DNA of 64,000 nt from Paraburkholderia phosphatilytica. Its GTDB lineage: Bacteria > Pseudomonadota > Gammaproteobacteria > Burkholderiales > Burkholderiaceae. The notes under the pieces were generated by a model. The model was not told where the DNA came from. It searched no databases and saw only the letters and a program-made list of their open reading frames with translations. Position 1 is the stretch's first letter. Each line of letters begins with the position of its first letter. Positions 28,433 to 38,116 of this stretch are shown here, piece after piece. The stretch lies in NCBI RefSeq assembly GCF_003443895.1, contig NZ_QQOA01000012.1:1294-65293 (forward strand), in the 5' to 3' direction. A program made the position numbers and the translations under genes.

Positions 28433-28768
28433 TTAGTGGCCGAAAAACACCGACTGGTTGTCCGGCGCAGCCGACGTCGGTGCGGCGATCGGCGCAACCG
28501 CAGCGCCCGATTGCGACGAGCCGTTCATGGCCGGGCCGTAGCTGCTGTTCTGCGTACCGTACTTCGCGGCAACGCGGGCTTCGGCGGCCTGGATGTCGGC
28601 CGGGTAGTCTTCGTCGTTCGAGATCGACGGGTTGTAGCCGACCGATTCGAGTTGTTGCAGTTCAGTGCGGATCTGTGCGCGGGTGACCGGCTGGTTCGAT
28701 TGAGCGAACGACACGGCCGGGATGGCGAACACAGCAGCGATAGCGACAGCCTTGATCAGCGATTTCAT
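28433..28768 (-). CDS. DUF4148 secreted protein
   Basis: A 111-residue exported protein: signal peptide residues 1-22 (KSLIKAVAIAAVFAIPAVSFA), then the TRAQIRTELQQLESVGYNPS block that defines DUF4148, and a Ser/Ala/Pro-rich tail. The ATG at 28768 follows GGAGG. These small proteins are abundant in Burkholderia; function unknown. Confidence 0.9.
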   Translation of the reverse strand: MKSLIKAVAIAAVFAIPAVSFAQSNQPVTRAQIRTELQQLESVGYNPSISNDEDYPADIQAAEARVAAKYGTQNSSYGPAMNGSSQSGAAVAPIAAPTSAAPDNQSVFFGH

Positions 28769-29115
28769 GATGCATACCTCCAACGATTGTTGTGACGGTG
28801 TAGCAAATCCGTTTGTCTACATGCCGTTGGAATCACTTTAGGCCAGTTTTTCTCTAGGGTTAATACCTATCTCAAAAATTCACTGTTATCGAAACCGGCA
28901 CAATCGGGTCGACTCGTGGATCACCGGCACCTCACCGGTTTTGCGGGTGCGGCAACCCTCCGGCAACCCGTTTGGGTATCCCGCTTGCGGCATTCATGGA
29001 TCGCGTACGCGAGCGCAACCGACGCGCGCCCGTCCGCTCATTGATGCGTCGCGCGCCATTCGACGCGGCTCATGACGCAGTTCATGCGGCCATCCAGATC
29101 CACGAGGGGTTCACC
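28769..29115. other. Divergent promoter region, no gene seen
   Basis: About 350 bases between the leftward DUF4148 gene and the rightward DUF3175 gene. It must contain both promoters; I could not assign clear -10/-35 boxes. Confidence 0.4.
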
Positions 29116-29502
29116 ATGCCAGCCAGCCGATCCACCCACCCCACCGCGCGCAAGCGCGCCGGTCATCCGCCGCGGCAACGCCACACGCAGGCGCACGCGC
29201 ACCGCCAGCGCGTCCAGCCGCGCGCAGCCGTGAGTTCGCGCCGCTGGTCCGCGTCCGTCAACGAACGCAGCGACGCGATGGACGTCGAGAAGGACATCTT
29301 CAAGACGGGCAGCGCGAGCGAGATCGCGCAGTCGTTGAAGCGTTCGTCGGAGCGCAGCCGGCGCCGCAAAGGGACGCCGTTTCAGTCCGCGATGTCGATG
29401 CTCAACTTCTACATCAACCGCGCGGGCCGCAATCTGCCGAAGACGCGTCGCGCAACGCTTCAGCAGGCGAAGAAAGAACTGCGCAGCGCATTCAGGCGCT
29501 GA
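29116..29502 (+). CDS. DUF3175 protein
   Basis: A 128-residue very basic protein. The first 45 residues are rich in Arg, His and Gln. The rest (SRRWSASVNERSDAMDVE to SAMSMLNFYINRAGRNLP) matches DUF3175. GAGGGG lies 6 bases before ATG 29116. Function unknown; the charge suggests nucleic acid binding. Confidence 0.88.
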   Translation: MPASRSTHPTARKRAGHPPRQRHTQAHAHRQRVQPRAAVSSRRWSASVNERSDAMDVEKDIFKTGSASEIAQSLKRSSERSRRRKGTPFQSAMSMLNFYINRAGRNLPKTRRATLQQAKKELRSAFRR

Positions 29503-29603
29503 CGCGGTCATGCAAACCGCCGCGAGCACGCGTGCCGCGCGAGTGGCACACTGGGCGAACCGATGATCGATCGCTCGCCGCGTTCGCGGCATGCAGGTGT
29601 GCG

Positions 29604-30266
29604 ATGGACTGGGAACGACCTTTCGCGAACCGCGCCGATGCCGGGCGCGAACTCGCCCGATTGCTGACGCATTACGCGGCACGCAGCGACGTCATCGTGC
29701 TCGCGTTGCCGCGCGGCGGTGTGCCTGTGGCCTTCGAAGTAGCGAAAGCGCTGGCCGCGCCGCTCGATCTCCTCGTCGTGCGCAAGCTCGGTGTGCCGTA
29801 CCAGCCGGAACTCGCGATGGGCGCGATCGCGTCCGGCGGCGCGCTGTACGTGGATCGGCATCTCGTGCGCGACGCATGCGTCGATACCGCGCAGTTCGAC
29901 GCGGTGCTCGCGCGCGAACGCGGCGAGCTTGCACGGCGCGAAGCGCAGTATCGCGGCACTCGCGCGCCGCTGGCCGTCGCGGACCGCGTGGCGATCGTCG
30001 TCGACGACGGCATGGCGACAGGCGCATCGCTGCGCGCGGCCGCACTGGCGTTGCGCGCGCGTGGTGAGACCGATCGCCCCGTGAAGATCGTCGCCGCGTT
30101 GCCGGTTGCGCCGTATAGCGCGGCGGCTCGCATCGGCGATACCGTCGACGAGTTCGTGTGTGTGAAAACGCCGATGCGCTTCATCAGCGTCGGGCAGTAC
30201 TACGTCGATTTCCAGCAGACCGAGGACGACGAAGTGCGCGCGCTGCTCGATGCCGCGCGGTGCTAG
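29604..30266 (+). CDS. Phosphoribosyltransferase-domain protein
   Basis: A 220-residue type I phosphoribosyltransferase fold. The PRPP loop is AIVVDDGMATGAS (residues about 130-142) and an N-terminal ALPRGGVPVAFEVA segment is typical of the PRTase-like proteins found near stress and DUF3175-type genes. Substrate unknown. ATG 29604 (MDWERPF) gives the normal family N-terminus. Confidence 0.87.
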   Translation: MDWERPFANRADAGRELARLLTHYAARSDVIVLALPRGGVPVAFEVAKALAAPLDLLVVRKLGVPYQPELAMGAIASGGALYVDRHLVRDACVDTAQFDAVLARERGELARREAQYRGTRAPLAVADRVAIVVDDGMATGASLRAAALALRARGETDRPVKIVAALPVAPYSAAARIGDTVDEFVCVKTPMRFISVGQYYVDFQQTEDDEVRALLDAARC

Positions 30267-30320
30267 ATCGACTGGCATCAACTGCCATCAGCCTGCGACT
30301 GCGATCCGGTTAGCTCGGAA

Positions 30321-30358
30321 AACAAAAACGCGGCGACTGCATCGCAGCCGCCGCGTTT
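30321..30358 (-). terminator. Rho-independent terminator of galU
   Basis: On the minus strand a 10-bp perfect stem (AAACGCGGCG/CGCCGCGTTT, 30326-30358) with an inner CTGC/GCAG stem is followed by TTTTTGTTTT, about 40 bases past the galU stop. Confidence 0.85.
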
Positions 30359-30395
30359 CCAGTGGTACGCGCAACGAATCCGCTAAATCGCCCGC

Positions 30396-31292
30396 TCAGG
30401 CCGCCTTCGGCATGGTCTGCGAGGCCGCGAGATAGTCCTGCAGATACGCTTCGAAATCGGCTCGCACTTCCGGGTGGCGCAGCGCGAACTCCACCGTCGC
30501 CTTCAGGTAGCCGAGCTTGCTGCCGCAGTCGAAACGCGTGCCGTGGTAGCGATACGCGAGCACCTGCTGTTCGGTGAGGAGCGACTGCAGCGCGTCCGTC
30601 AATTGCAGTTCGCCGCCCGCGCCCGGCTTCAGCGCGCGGATGTGATCGAAGATGGTCGGCATCAGCACGTAGCGGCCCACCACGCCGAGGTTCGACGGCG
30701 CGACGTCCGGCGCCGGCTTCTCGACGATGCCCGACAGCTTGACGATGTCCTTCTCCCACTCCTTGCCGTCGACGATGCCGTACGACTTCGTTTCCGACGG
30801 CGGGATCTGTTCGACGCCGATCACCGAGCTGTGATAGTGGTTGAACGTATCCACGAGCTGCTTCATCACCGGCGTCTTGCTGTACAGCAGGTCGTCCGCG
30901 AGGATCACGGCGAACGGATCGTCGCCGACCAGCTTTTCCGCGCACAGCACCGCGTGACCGAGACCGAGCGCTTCGGCCTGGCGCACATAGAAGCAGTCGA
31001 CGTGCGAAGGCTTGATCGAGCGCACCAGTTCCAGCAGCTTCTGCTTGCCGCGCGCTTCGAGCTCGGCCTCGATCTCGTACGATTTGTCGAAGTGGTCTTC
31101 GATCGCGCGCTTGCTGCGTCCCGTCACGAAGATCATCTCCGTGATGCCGGCCGCGATCGCTTCTTCGACCGCGTACTGGATCAACGGCTTGTCGACGATC
31201 GGCAGCATTTCCTTCGGGCTCGCCTTGGTGGCGGGCAGGAATCGCGTACCGAGGCCTGCCACAGGAAACACTGCTTTGGTGACTTTGAGCAT
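30396..31292 (-). CDS. galU: UTP-glucose-1-phosphate uridylyltransferase
   Basis: A 298-residue enzyme making UDP-glucose from UTP and glucose-1-phosphate, for polysaccharide and trehalose synthesis. The nucleotide loop [23 protein letters not shown] and [25 protein letters not shown] are GalU signatures; E. coli GalU is 302 residues. ATG 31292 follows GAGGGA. otsA, which uses UDP-glucose, lies 8 kb away on the same strand. Confidence 0.96.
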   Translation of the reverse strand: MLKVTKAVFPVAGLGTRFLPATKASPKEMLPIVDKPLIQYAVEEAIAAGITEMIFVTGRSKRAIEDHFDKSYEIEAELEARGKQKLLELVRSIKPSHVDCFYVRQAEALGLGHAVLCAEKLVGDDPFAVILADDLLYSKTPVMKQLVDTFNHYHSSVIGVEQIPPSETKSYGIVDGKEWEKDIVKLSGIVEKPAPDVAPSNLGVVGRYVLMPTIFDHIRALKPGAGGELQLTDALQSLLTEQQVLAYRYHGTRFDCGSKLGYLKATVEFALRHPEVRADFEAYLQDYLAASQTMPKAA

Positions 31293-31843
31293 GGTATCTA
31301 TTCCCTCTGGGTTGAATGGGCGGAAGGGAGAATTGAGGCGTCGCGTGACAGCAACGCCGCACTGCAAAAAAGCCTACCAGAAAAAATTAGCATCCTATTC
31401 ATCTGATTGATGTTTACCCCGCATTTCGCGTTTCACGATGTGTAGAGTTGTTACAAGGTGAAACTCAAACGGGATGATTTACGCCGACCATTTAAATGGC
31501 GGCACAAATTTCCCCCAACCGACATTTCCGCCCGCATGTCAAGCGGGTACGACACACAACGCAGAAAAAGCCTGAAAACAGGGCGTTTTTTCTGCATAGC
31601 GGGCAGCCGGTAACTCATGCGATTTCGCGACGAACTGAAGCCTCTGCGCAAGCGTTTTTCGCTTTAATGAAATTGATCTGTTAATCGGCTTTTATTTTTC
31701 ACTGCATTTATCTTATTGACGATATAGCGATCCGATTAGCCGTTCAGGCGAAAACGCCATGCATGCGCAAAGCGAAATGCGCACGCTGGTGCAGCCGCAG
31801 CAAAACCACCCGACGCGTTCACGGATGCGCGCGCAGGCGGCGC
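31293..31843. other. AT-richer intergenic region, no gene seen
   Basis: About 550 bases holding the galU promoter at its left end and the end of the propeller transcript at its right end. At 31561-31596 GCAGAAAAA and TTTTTTCTGC flank a small GCCTG/CAGG(G)C stem, a possible bidirectional terminator. No gene. Confidence 0.45.
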
Positions 31844-34141
31844 TCAGGCATGCGGCTTCCAGCGGTACACCAGCACCTTGCCGCGCGCGTCTTCCTCGAC
31901 AAAGATCAGGTACTCGCCATTGGCCTCGCGATGCGCGCTGATCGCATTCGGCACGTCGATCCAGCCCGACGTGCGACCCACTTCCGGGCCAGGGCGGAAC
32001 GTTCCTACCTCGGCGCCGCTCGCGCGGTCGAACACGTGCACCGTCGCGGCCGGTTCGACGACGAAGATGTATTGCCCTTCCACGGTGAGCGCAAGGCTCG
32101 TCAACGCGGGCGTCGCACCGGTCTGCCACGGCAGCGCGATCGCATAGCGCAGCACCGGACTGCCGCTCGACCAGTGGTCGTAGCGCGCGAGCACGCGCCC
32201 TGCCTCTTTCCAGTACGACGGATCGAACGGCGCGTCGCGCGTGTAGCCGGTCACGTAGAGCGAGTCGTCCTGTGCGTCGTAGATGGCGCGGCGCACGCTC
32301 GTGAACGGCGCCGGCACCGTGTACGCGACCATGTCCGCGTACGAGTAGACCGGGTTACCGTGCGCATCGAGCCCGCCGAACCGCAGCCGGTAGATCGCGC
32401 GATCGACGGTGCGCCAGATGTCGCCGTGCTCGTCGACCCACCAGCCCCAGCCGCCCGCGAGTTTCGGCGCGCTGACGTTCTGCGTGAACTCGTCCGCCGA
32501 AAAACCGCCGTCGCCGTTGAGGTCGCGCCACAGCCACTCGCCGCCCGGCGGCGCATGCGGCACCCGCGCGACGGCTTCCGCGCCGCCCGCGATGAAGCCC
32601 GACGGAATCGCCGTCTCGCCGTCATGCGCGGGATCGAAGCGGTAGATCTTCAGGTGGTCCGCGTACATGTCGGTGAGGAACAGGAACGTGTGCCCCCTCA
32701 GCGAGCGCGCGATCGGCTGGCCTGGATAGTCGTCGGTGTAGAAGACCGGGTCGTCGGGATAGCGGAACCGGTTCGACAGCAGCCCGACCCAGGTCCAGTC
32801 GTGCCCGGGCGGCTTCGACAGGTCCAGCACGAAGCGCTTGTTGCCGGTGTACACGCTGTCCGGGCGCGCCGGGTCCATCCACGCGCCATCGACGAACAGG
32901 AGCCCTTCGACCTGCCAGCGCAGCGTGCCGTCCGGCGCGAAGCTCGCGAGCGTCGCGCCGGTGCCGTTCGCGATCGTGCCGTAGCGCGAACCGCTGCCGT
33001 TGCACGCAACGTAGATGTTCCCCGCCGCATCGACACCGACGCCCGACGGCCCGTCGAAGCGCAGCGGCCCAGGCTTGCCCGGCACGCCGCCGAAGATGCC
33101 GCCCGCTTCGCCCAGTGTGCCGGTCAACTCGAAGCGCCCTTCGCGGCGGGCGAAGATCAGGATCTGCTGGCGCGGGCCGTTGTCGGCGACCAGCACGCGG
33201 TCCGCTGAATCGACCGTTAGATCCGTCGCGATCGTATCGGCGGGCAGCGTCAGCGTGTCGGGCAGCGCGTTGCCTTGCGCGTCGAAATGCGCGACACGCG
33301 GTATTTCATGCGGGCCCGCGCTGGTCAACGCCCACACGGTGCCGTCGGGGCCCAGCGCGAGACGCCCGGGCCGGCGCACCGGCCACGTGCCGAGACGCGC
33401 GAGCGTCTCCGCGTCGTAGCGCTCGATCCGGTCGTGCGCGGTGTTCGCGACATAGAGCGTGCTGTCCGATGCAGCGAGACCGCCTGCGTCGGGGCCGGGC
33501 GCGTTCGCATCCGGCGTGCTGCCGGCGGGCGGGCCGAGCTGGTCGTTGATGCGCAGGAACGCGGCGGCGAGCTGCGAATGTTCGTCGTAGGCGACGTCGG
33601 GCAGGCGGAACGTCGCGGCCTTCGACACGTCGTCGACTTCGCGGCGCGACACGCCGAACCACGTGTGGCCCTTCGGCGGCGTCACGCCGGGCGCGAACAC
33701 GCGGCCGCCGTCGCTGCTGACGCTCACGCCGAGATACGCATAGCGATGGTTGACGGCCACCGCGAGACCGCCGCTGTTGCCCCAGCCATGCGTGCCGCCC
33801 GCCACGCGCAGCACCTTGCCGTTCTGGTAGACGCTCGCTTCGGCGCCGCTCTCGTCCCACGGCGAATTCGTGAACACCCGGCCGTCCGGCGTGACCGCGA
33901 TGTCGGTGATATTGATCTGCGTCCAGCTGCCGTCGCCGAAGCCGAACGTGTTGCCGATCCATGACGTCGTCACATCGAGCGCGGGCGGCGCAGACGCCGC
34001 GTCCGCACCGAGCGCGCACCAGCCGGCGGCAACCAGCGCGCCGGCGGCTAACGCGGCCGCCCAGCACCGCACTGCCCGCGACACCACCTGCGGCACACGC
34101 GGCCGAATTCCGAACGCCAAGCGCTTCTCCCCGTTCAACAC
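31844..34141 (-). CDS. Secreted NHL/SMP-30-like beta-propeller protein with an EF-hand-like loop
   Basis: A 765-residue exported protein. Residues about 20-50 form an N-terminal signal or anchor helix (AALAAGALVAAGWCALGADAASA). Blade-like repeats follow along the chain (ITDIAVTPDGRVFTNS, GLAASDSTLYVANTAHDRIERYDA, GVGVDAAGNIYVACNGSG), the NHL/SMP-30 pattern. A DLNGDGGFSADEF loop late in the protein has the EF-hand calcium spacing. No enzyme motif is recognised. Monocistronic. Confidence 0.75.
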   Translation of the reverse strand: MLNGEKRLAFGIRPRVPQVVSRAVRCWAAALAAGALVAAGWCALGADAASAPPALDVTTSWIGNTFGFGDGSWTQINITDIAVTPDGRVFTNSPWDESGAEASVYQNGKVLRVAGGTHGWGNSGGLAVAVNHRYAYLGVSVSSDGGRVFAPGVTPPKGHTWFGVSRREVDDVSKAATFRLPDVAYDEHSQLAAAFLRINDQLGPPAGSTPDANAPGPDAGGLAASDSTLYVANTAHDRIERYDAETLARLGTWPVRRPGRLALGPDGTVWALTSAGPHEIPRVAHFDAQGNALPDTLTLPADTIATDLTVDSADRVLVADNGPRQQILIFARREGRFELTGTLGEAGGIFGGVPGKPGPLRFDGPSGVGVDAAGNIYVACNGSGSRYGTIANGTGATLASFAPDGTLRWQVEGLLFVDGAWMDPARPDSVYTGNKRFVLDLSKPPGHDWTWVGLLSNRFRYPDDPVFYTDDYPGQPIARSLRGHTFLFLTDMYADHLKIYRFDPAHDGETAIPSGFIAGGAEAVARVPHAPPGGEWLWRDLNGDGGFSADEFTQNVSAPKLAGGWGWWVDEHGDIWRTVDRAIYRLRFGGLDAHGNPVYSYADMVAYTVPAPFTSVRRAIYDAQDDSLYVTGYTRDAPFDPSYWKEAGRVLARYDHWSSGSPVLRYAIALPWQTGATPALTSLALTVEGQYIFVVEPAATVHVFDRASGAEVGTFRPGPEVGRTSGWIDVPNAISAHREANGEYLIFVEEDARGKVLVYRWKPHA

Positions 34142-34196
34142 GCGTCACGCGCGCGATGCGGCGTGCGGCGGCTGCAATCGCAATGTTGTGTGGTGC

Positions 34197-34493
34197 TCAG
34201 CGCACCGGCGTGGACGCGGTCTCGCCAGCGACCGTGGTCCACGGCCGCACGCGCCAGCGCGTAACGAGACCGGCGAGTACGTATGGATCGTTCTTCGCGA
34301 ACGCTTCGGCAGCGGCAGGACTGTCGCCCGTGAACAGCAGGATCGCGTTGTCGGTCGGATCCGCGAGCGCGCCGCCCAGCACGAGCTCGCCGCGATCGGC
34401 CGCGGCCCATGCGGCCGCGAGATGCGCTGCCCGATACTCGCCGCGGCGTTGCAGGTAGTCGTCGGTGAGATCGTAGATCAGCAGGTAATGCAT
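34197..34493 (-). CDS. YciI-family protein
   Basis: A 98-residue YciI-fold protein (HYLLIYDLTDDYLQRR, GELVLGGALADPTDNAILLF, DPYVLAGLVTRWRVRPW). AAGGAG lies 6 bases before ATG 34493; the frame is open further upstream but without family similarity. YciI-like proteins are small ferredoxin-like enzymes of unclear substrate. 55 bases downstream of the propeller start on the same strand. Confidence 0.9.
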   Translation of the reverse strand: MHYLLIYDLTDDYLQRRGEYRAAHLAAAWAAADRGELVLGGALADPTDNAILLFTGDSPAAAEAFAKNDPYVLAGLVTRWRVRPWTTVAGETASTPVR

Positions 34494-34811
34494 CGAAGTC
34501 TCCTTGAAGATTGCGCCGCGCGATGCGTCGATCGGCACGCACAGCCGCAGACGAACACAGACGAATACGGGCGAACTCGATGGTACGTCATCGGCGCCGC
34601 TTTCCAAGGGGAAACCCCTGGCGCCATGTGCGTCAACCGACACAGACGTTCACCCGTTCTCACGGAAAGCTTTCATCATGATGTGTGGAAAACTCCGATG
34701 AAAGTCTGCTGTAGCCGTTGCGCCTGACCCGATGCATCCGCTGGACCTGCATGAGCCGCTGTCGAGTCGTTCTCCCCAACCGTTGTGTCTGACACCGAAG
34801 AGGAAAGTCCC
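34494..34811. other. Divergent intergenic region
   Basis: About 320 bases between the leftward YciI gene and rightward PsiF gene. A small hairpin CCAAGGGG/CCCCTGG is visible near 34605-34621; no gene. Confidence 0.4.
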
Positions 34812-35135
34812 ATGAAGATCCAGTCCGTCCAGCCCATCCAGCTTCAAGCCGCCGTCGCCGCGTTCGCCCTCGTCGGCTTCCTCGCATCGGCGCCCACGTT
34901 CGCACAGAACAGCCAGCAGTCGAAGATGACCACCTGCAACCAGCAGGCCGGCGACAAGAAAGGCGACGACCGCAAGGCGTTCATGAAGGATTGTCTGTCG
35001 GCGAAACCCGCGGCCGCCGCCGCGCCGATGACCCAGCAGCAGAAGATGACCGCCTGCAACCAGCAGGCCGCCGGCAAGAAAGGCGACGACCGCAAGGCGT
35101 TCATGAAGACGTGTCTGAGCAACAAGGCGGGTTGA
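34812..35135 (+). CDS. PsiF repeat-family secreted protein
   Basis: A 107-residue exported protein: signal peptide to about residue 32 (FLASAPTFAQ) and two PsiF repeats, KMTTCNQQAGDKKGDDRKAF and KMTACNQQAAGKKGDDRKAF, each followed by MK.CLS. PsiF was found in E. coli as a phosphate-starvation-induced gene; function unknown. GAGGAAA precedes ATG 34812. Terminator follows at 35184. Confidence 0.92.
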   Translation: MKIQSVQPIQLQAAVAAFALVGFLASAPTFAQNSQQSKMTTCNQQAGDKKGDDRKAFMKDCLSAKPAAAAAPMTQQQKMTACNQQAAGKKGDDRKAFMKTCLSNKAG

Positions 35136-35183
35136 TCCGCGGGTTGATCTCGGGTCGACCAGATCCGCGATCGATCGAAGCGC

Positions 35184-35225
35184 CAGCGCCCGGTTGCCGG
35201 TACGGTGACCGGGCGCTGCGTTTTT
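35184..35225 (+). terminator. Rho-independent terminator of the PsiF gene
   Basis: An 11-bp perfect stem CAGCGCCCGGT/ACCGGGCGCTG (35184-35218) followed by CG and five T. Confidence 0.9.
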
Positions 35226-35474
35226 CCGCCGTCCTTTTCATGATCGCGCGAGCGAACCCGTCGCGCCGACACCCTCCCGCGTACAACGATCCGCCGCTGA
35301 TCGCGCACCTTCCACGCGTTCGCTCGCGGCGCGCATCGCCTACGGGCTTGCCGTGCGGCAAAGCGCACTGTTTTCTTCTATGATGGCTGCGTACGCGGCC
35401 CACCCCACTAAAACTATGCGCCATCGGGCCGCGGTCTTGTCGTTGATGCCGGCGTGCATCGAACGGAGGCAGGG

Positions 35475-35933
35475 ATGGCATGGAGACACAAGAACCGCTG
35501 GTTCCGGCGATGGCTCGTCGTCATCGTGTTCTGGCTGGTGCCGGTGCTGATCGTCGCGGTACGTGAGATTCAGGAAGAGATGGCGTACAACACCGTCGAT
35601 CTGAACAACGCGCTGACGACATGGGACTTCACCGACGCGCAACGCGCCGCCGGTGCTCCCGCGCGCTGTCATGGGAAGCCTGACGATGCGCGCGCGGCCG
35701 GCTGCCCCGCCGATGTGCTCTCCGCCAACGCGCAACGCCAGCAGGAAGCGATCGACCTCTATGCGCTGCGCCGCGCGACGCTCTACGGTTATCTGTGGCA
35801 CGCGTTCGTCGGCTACTGGATCGTGCCGGCTGCCGTGCTGTTCGGCATCGGCGTCGTGATCGGCGGCATCCGGCGCGCGCTGCGCCGGCCGCCGGTGAAG
35901 CCCGCTACCACCAACGCCGACACGCCGCACTGA
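35475..35933 (+). CDS. Small two-helix membrane protein, hypothetical
   Basis: A 152-residue protein with an N-terminal membrane helix (WLVVIVFWLVPVLIVAV, about 14-30), a periplasmic loop of about 75 residues with two Cys, and a second helix (IVPAAVLFGIGVVIGGI) near the C-terminus. GGAGG lies 7 bases before ATG 35475. I do not recognise a family. Confidence 0.75.
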   Translation: MAWRHKNRWFRRWLVVIVFWLVPVLIVAVREIQEEMAYNTVDLNNALTTWDFTDAQRAAGAPARCHGKPDDARAAGCPADVLSANAQRQQEAIDLYALRRATLYGYLWHAFVGYWIVPAAVLFGIGVVIGGIRRALRRPPVKPATTNADTPH

Positions 35934-36372
35934 ACCGGTTGCTGGGGGCACCCTCAGCAGGCCGGTTCGTTCGCGCCATCATCCGCAAATCGTTCGCGAA
36001 CCGTCTGTGAGGCGCAACACTCGCGTGCGCCCGCCTTGCTTTCCATCTACTTTCATCCAGCGCTGTTCGAGCGAGCCAGATCGGTAGAAATGGCCTGGCG
36101 CGCACCGCTTCGAACGCGTCGCGGTGCCTCCGAAAATACGCATCCGAACCCGTTCGGGCACTCCACGTGCTACGCCTGAAGCGGGCTTTCCAGCGTGTGC
36201 GCGCCGGGTCAAAGTTACCGGACCGCTTTTGGCCGCCGCCCGCAGAACCAAGCCAGGCAAGGCTTTCACCCGGTGCAGCCGACACGTTGTTTCGCAATCC
36301 GTGTGTTATAACCTGATTGTCGGTCTGCTCGAAACACTGGGCACATCCCAGAATTTACGACGGAGAACAACG
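35934..36372. other. Intergenic region upstream of the SYLF gene
   Basis: About 440 bases. Weak open frames only. A TTATAA-like -10 near 36305 may belong to the SYLF promoter. Confidence 0.4.
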
Positions 36373-36963
36373 ATGCAAAGACGAAATTTCATGCTGAAGT
36401 CCGCGGGCCTGGTGGCTTTCGGCGGGCTTACGCTCGCGGGCTGCACGACCACCAGCGAACAGCACTCGGCCACGAACGAGAGCAACACGTCAAAGCGCCA
36501 GTCGATCAACTCGAACGTCGACACGACGATGTCGCGCCTCTACACGACCGTCAGCGGCTCGCGTGAACTCGTTGCGAAGGCGCGCGGCGTGCTCGTGTTC
36601 CCGTCGATCTACCAGGCGGGCTTCATCGTCGGCGGCCAGTATGGCGAAGGCTCGCTGCGCGTGGGCGGCGCGACGGTCGGCTACTACAGCACCGTATCGG
36701 GTTCGTTCGGCCTGCAGGCAGGCGCACAGTCGAAGGCGATGATCTTCCTGTTCATGACGCAGGATGCGCTCGACAAATTCCGCAGCTCGGACGGCTGGGC
36801 GGTGGGCGGCGACGCGTCGGTCGCGCTGGTGAAGATGGGTGCGAACGGCGCCGTCGATTCGAACACCGCAACGGCGCCGGTGGAAGTATTCGTGCTGACC
36901 AACGCGGGTTTGATGGGCGACCTGTCGCTGCAGGGCACGAAGGTTTCGCGCCTGAACATCTGA
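36373..36963 (+). CDS. SYLF/YSC84-domain lipoprotein
   Basis: A 196-residue outer-envelope lipoprotein: twin-Arg-like start MQRRNFMLK, hydrophobic stretch, lipobox LAGC with Cys24, then the SYLF (BPSL1445-type) domain from about residue 60 (ARGVLVFPSIYQAGFIVGGQYGEG, GYYSTVSGSFGLQAGAQSKAMI). SYLF domains bind lipids. GGAG precedes ATG 36373. Confidence 0.92.
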   Translation: MQRRNFMLKSAGLVAFGGLTLAGCTTTSEQHSATNESNTSKRQSINSNVDTTMSRLYTTVSGSRELVAKARGVLVFPSIYQAGFIVGGQYGEGSLRVGGATVGYYSTVSGSFGLQAGAQSKAMIFLFMTQDALDKFRSSDGWAVGGDASVALVKMGANGAVDSNTATAPVEVFVLTNAGLMGDLSLQGTKVSRLNI

Positions 36964-36984
36964 GTCCGGCGGGAGCCGGATACC

Positions 36985-37014
36985 GGTACGCGGTGCGCAC
37001 CCGCACCGCGTACC
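36985..37014. terminator. Strong bidirectional hairpin between convergent genes
   Basis: A 13-bp perfect inverted repeat GGTACGCGGTGCG/CGCACCGCGTACC with a 4-base loop, 21 bases after the SYLF stop and 35 bases before the glycosyltransferase stop. No T-run, so possible termination or 3' stabilisation. Confidence 0.6.
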
Positions 37015-37048
37015 GCCCGCTGCATGACCTGAACTAACCGCGTCGGCC

Positions 37049-38116
37049 TTACTGCGTCGACGCGTCGATCACCTTGAAGCGCGAGCGCTTCTGCGCGCGG
37101 ATCACCTTCTGGTAGACCTCGAGGTACTCGCGCGCCATCCGGTGCGACGTGAAGCGCTCCTCGAAGCGTCTGCGCACGCCCGCGCGCGGCACCTTGTTCA
37201 ACCGGTTGATCGCGGCCACCGCGCCGATCTCGTCCTCGACGATGAAGCCCGAGATGCCGTCGTCGACCACCTCCGGCACCGAGCCGCGGTTGAACGCGAT
37301 CACCGGCGTACCGCACGCCATCGCTTCGATCATCACGAGCCCGAACGGCTCCGGCCAGTCGATCGGAAACAGCAGTGCGTGCGCGCCCGAGAGAAACTCG
37401 GCCTTGCGATCGTCCGCGATTTCGCCGATGTATTCGACATACGGCAAATCGAAGAGCGGCTTGATTTCGCGCTCGAAGTATTCTTCGTCCGCGGCGTCGA
37501 CCTTCGCGGCGATGCGAATGGGCAGCCCGCAGCGGCCCGCAATGCGGATCGCGGTATCGACGCGCTTTTCCGGCGAAATCCGACCGAGGAACGCGAGGTA
37601 TTTCTGCTCGACCGGCTGCGGCGTGTACAGCTGCTCCGGCAGACCGTGATAGACCGTGGTCAGCCACTTCGCCTGCGGCAACGGCTGACGTTGCGCGTTC
37701 GAGATCGAGATCACGGGTGCGGTGTTGAAGGTGTCGAACACCGGCTGCTGCTCGGGCAGATCGAGCCGCCCATGCAACGTCGTGACGAACGGCGTGTCCT
37801 GGCGCTTGAAGACCGAGAACGAGTAGTAGTCCATGTGGAAATGGAGCACGTCGAACTGGTCGGCCTTGCGCCGCACGAGCTCCATCAGCAGCATGTGCGG
37901 CGCGACGCGGTCGCGGATGCCCGGATCGAGCCGCAGCGCGCGCGGCCACACCGGCTCCAGCTTCGCGCTGGTCACGGAATCGCCGCTCGCGAACAGCGTG
38001 ACGTCGTGGCCGAGGTCGACGAGCGCCTCGGTGATGTACGACACCGCGCGCTCGGTGCCGCCGTAGAGCTTCGGCGGCACGGATTCGGTCAACGGCGCGA
38101 TCTGCGCAATTCTCAT
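37049..38116 (-). CDS. GT4-family glycosyltransferase
   Basis: A 355-residue GT-B glycosyltransferase. N-terminal MRIAQIAPLTESVPPKLYGGTER is the usual acceptor-side opening; the C-terminal donor domain shows FLGRISPEKRVDTAIRIA and EPFGLVMIEAMACGTPVIAF, the E-x7-E GT4 signature. Start ATG 38116 follows GGAG. It lies near otsA and galU; acceptor unknown. Confidence 0.92.
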   Translation of the reverse strand: MRIAQIAPLTESVPPKLYGGTERAVSYITEALVDLGHDVTLFASGDSVTSAKLEPVWPRALRLDPGIRDRVAPHMLLMELVRRKADQFDVLHFHMDYYSFSVFKRQDTPFVTTLHGRLDLPEQQPVFDTFNTAPVISISNAQRQPLPQAKWLTTVYHGLPEQLYTPQPVEQKYLAFLGRISPEKRVDTAIRIAGRCGLPIRIAAKVDAADEEYFEREIKPLFDLPYVEYIGEIADDRKAEFLSGAHALLFPIDWPEPFGLVMIEAMACGTPVIAFNRGSVPEVVDDGISGFIVEDEIGAVAAINRLNKVPRAGVRRRFEERFTSHRMAREYLEVYQKVIRAQKRSRFKVIDASTQ

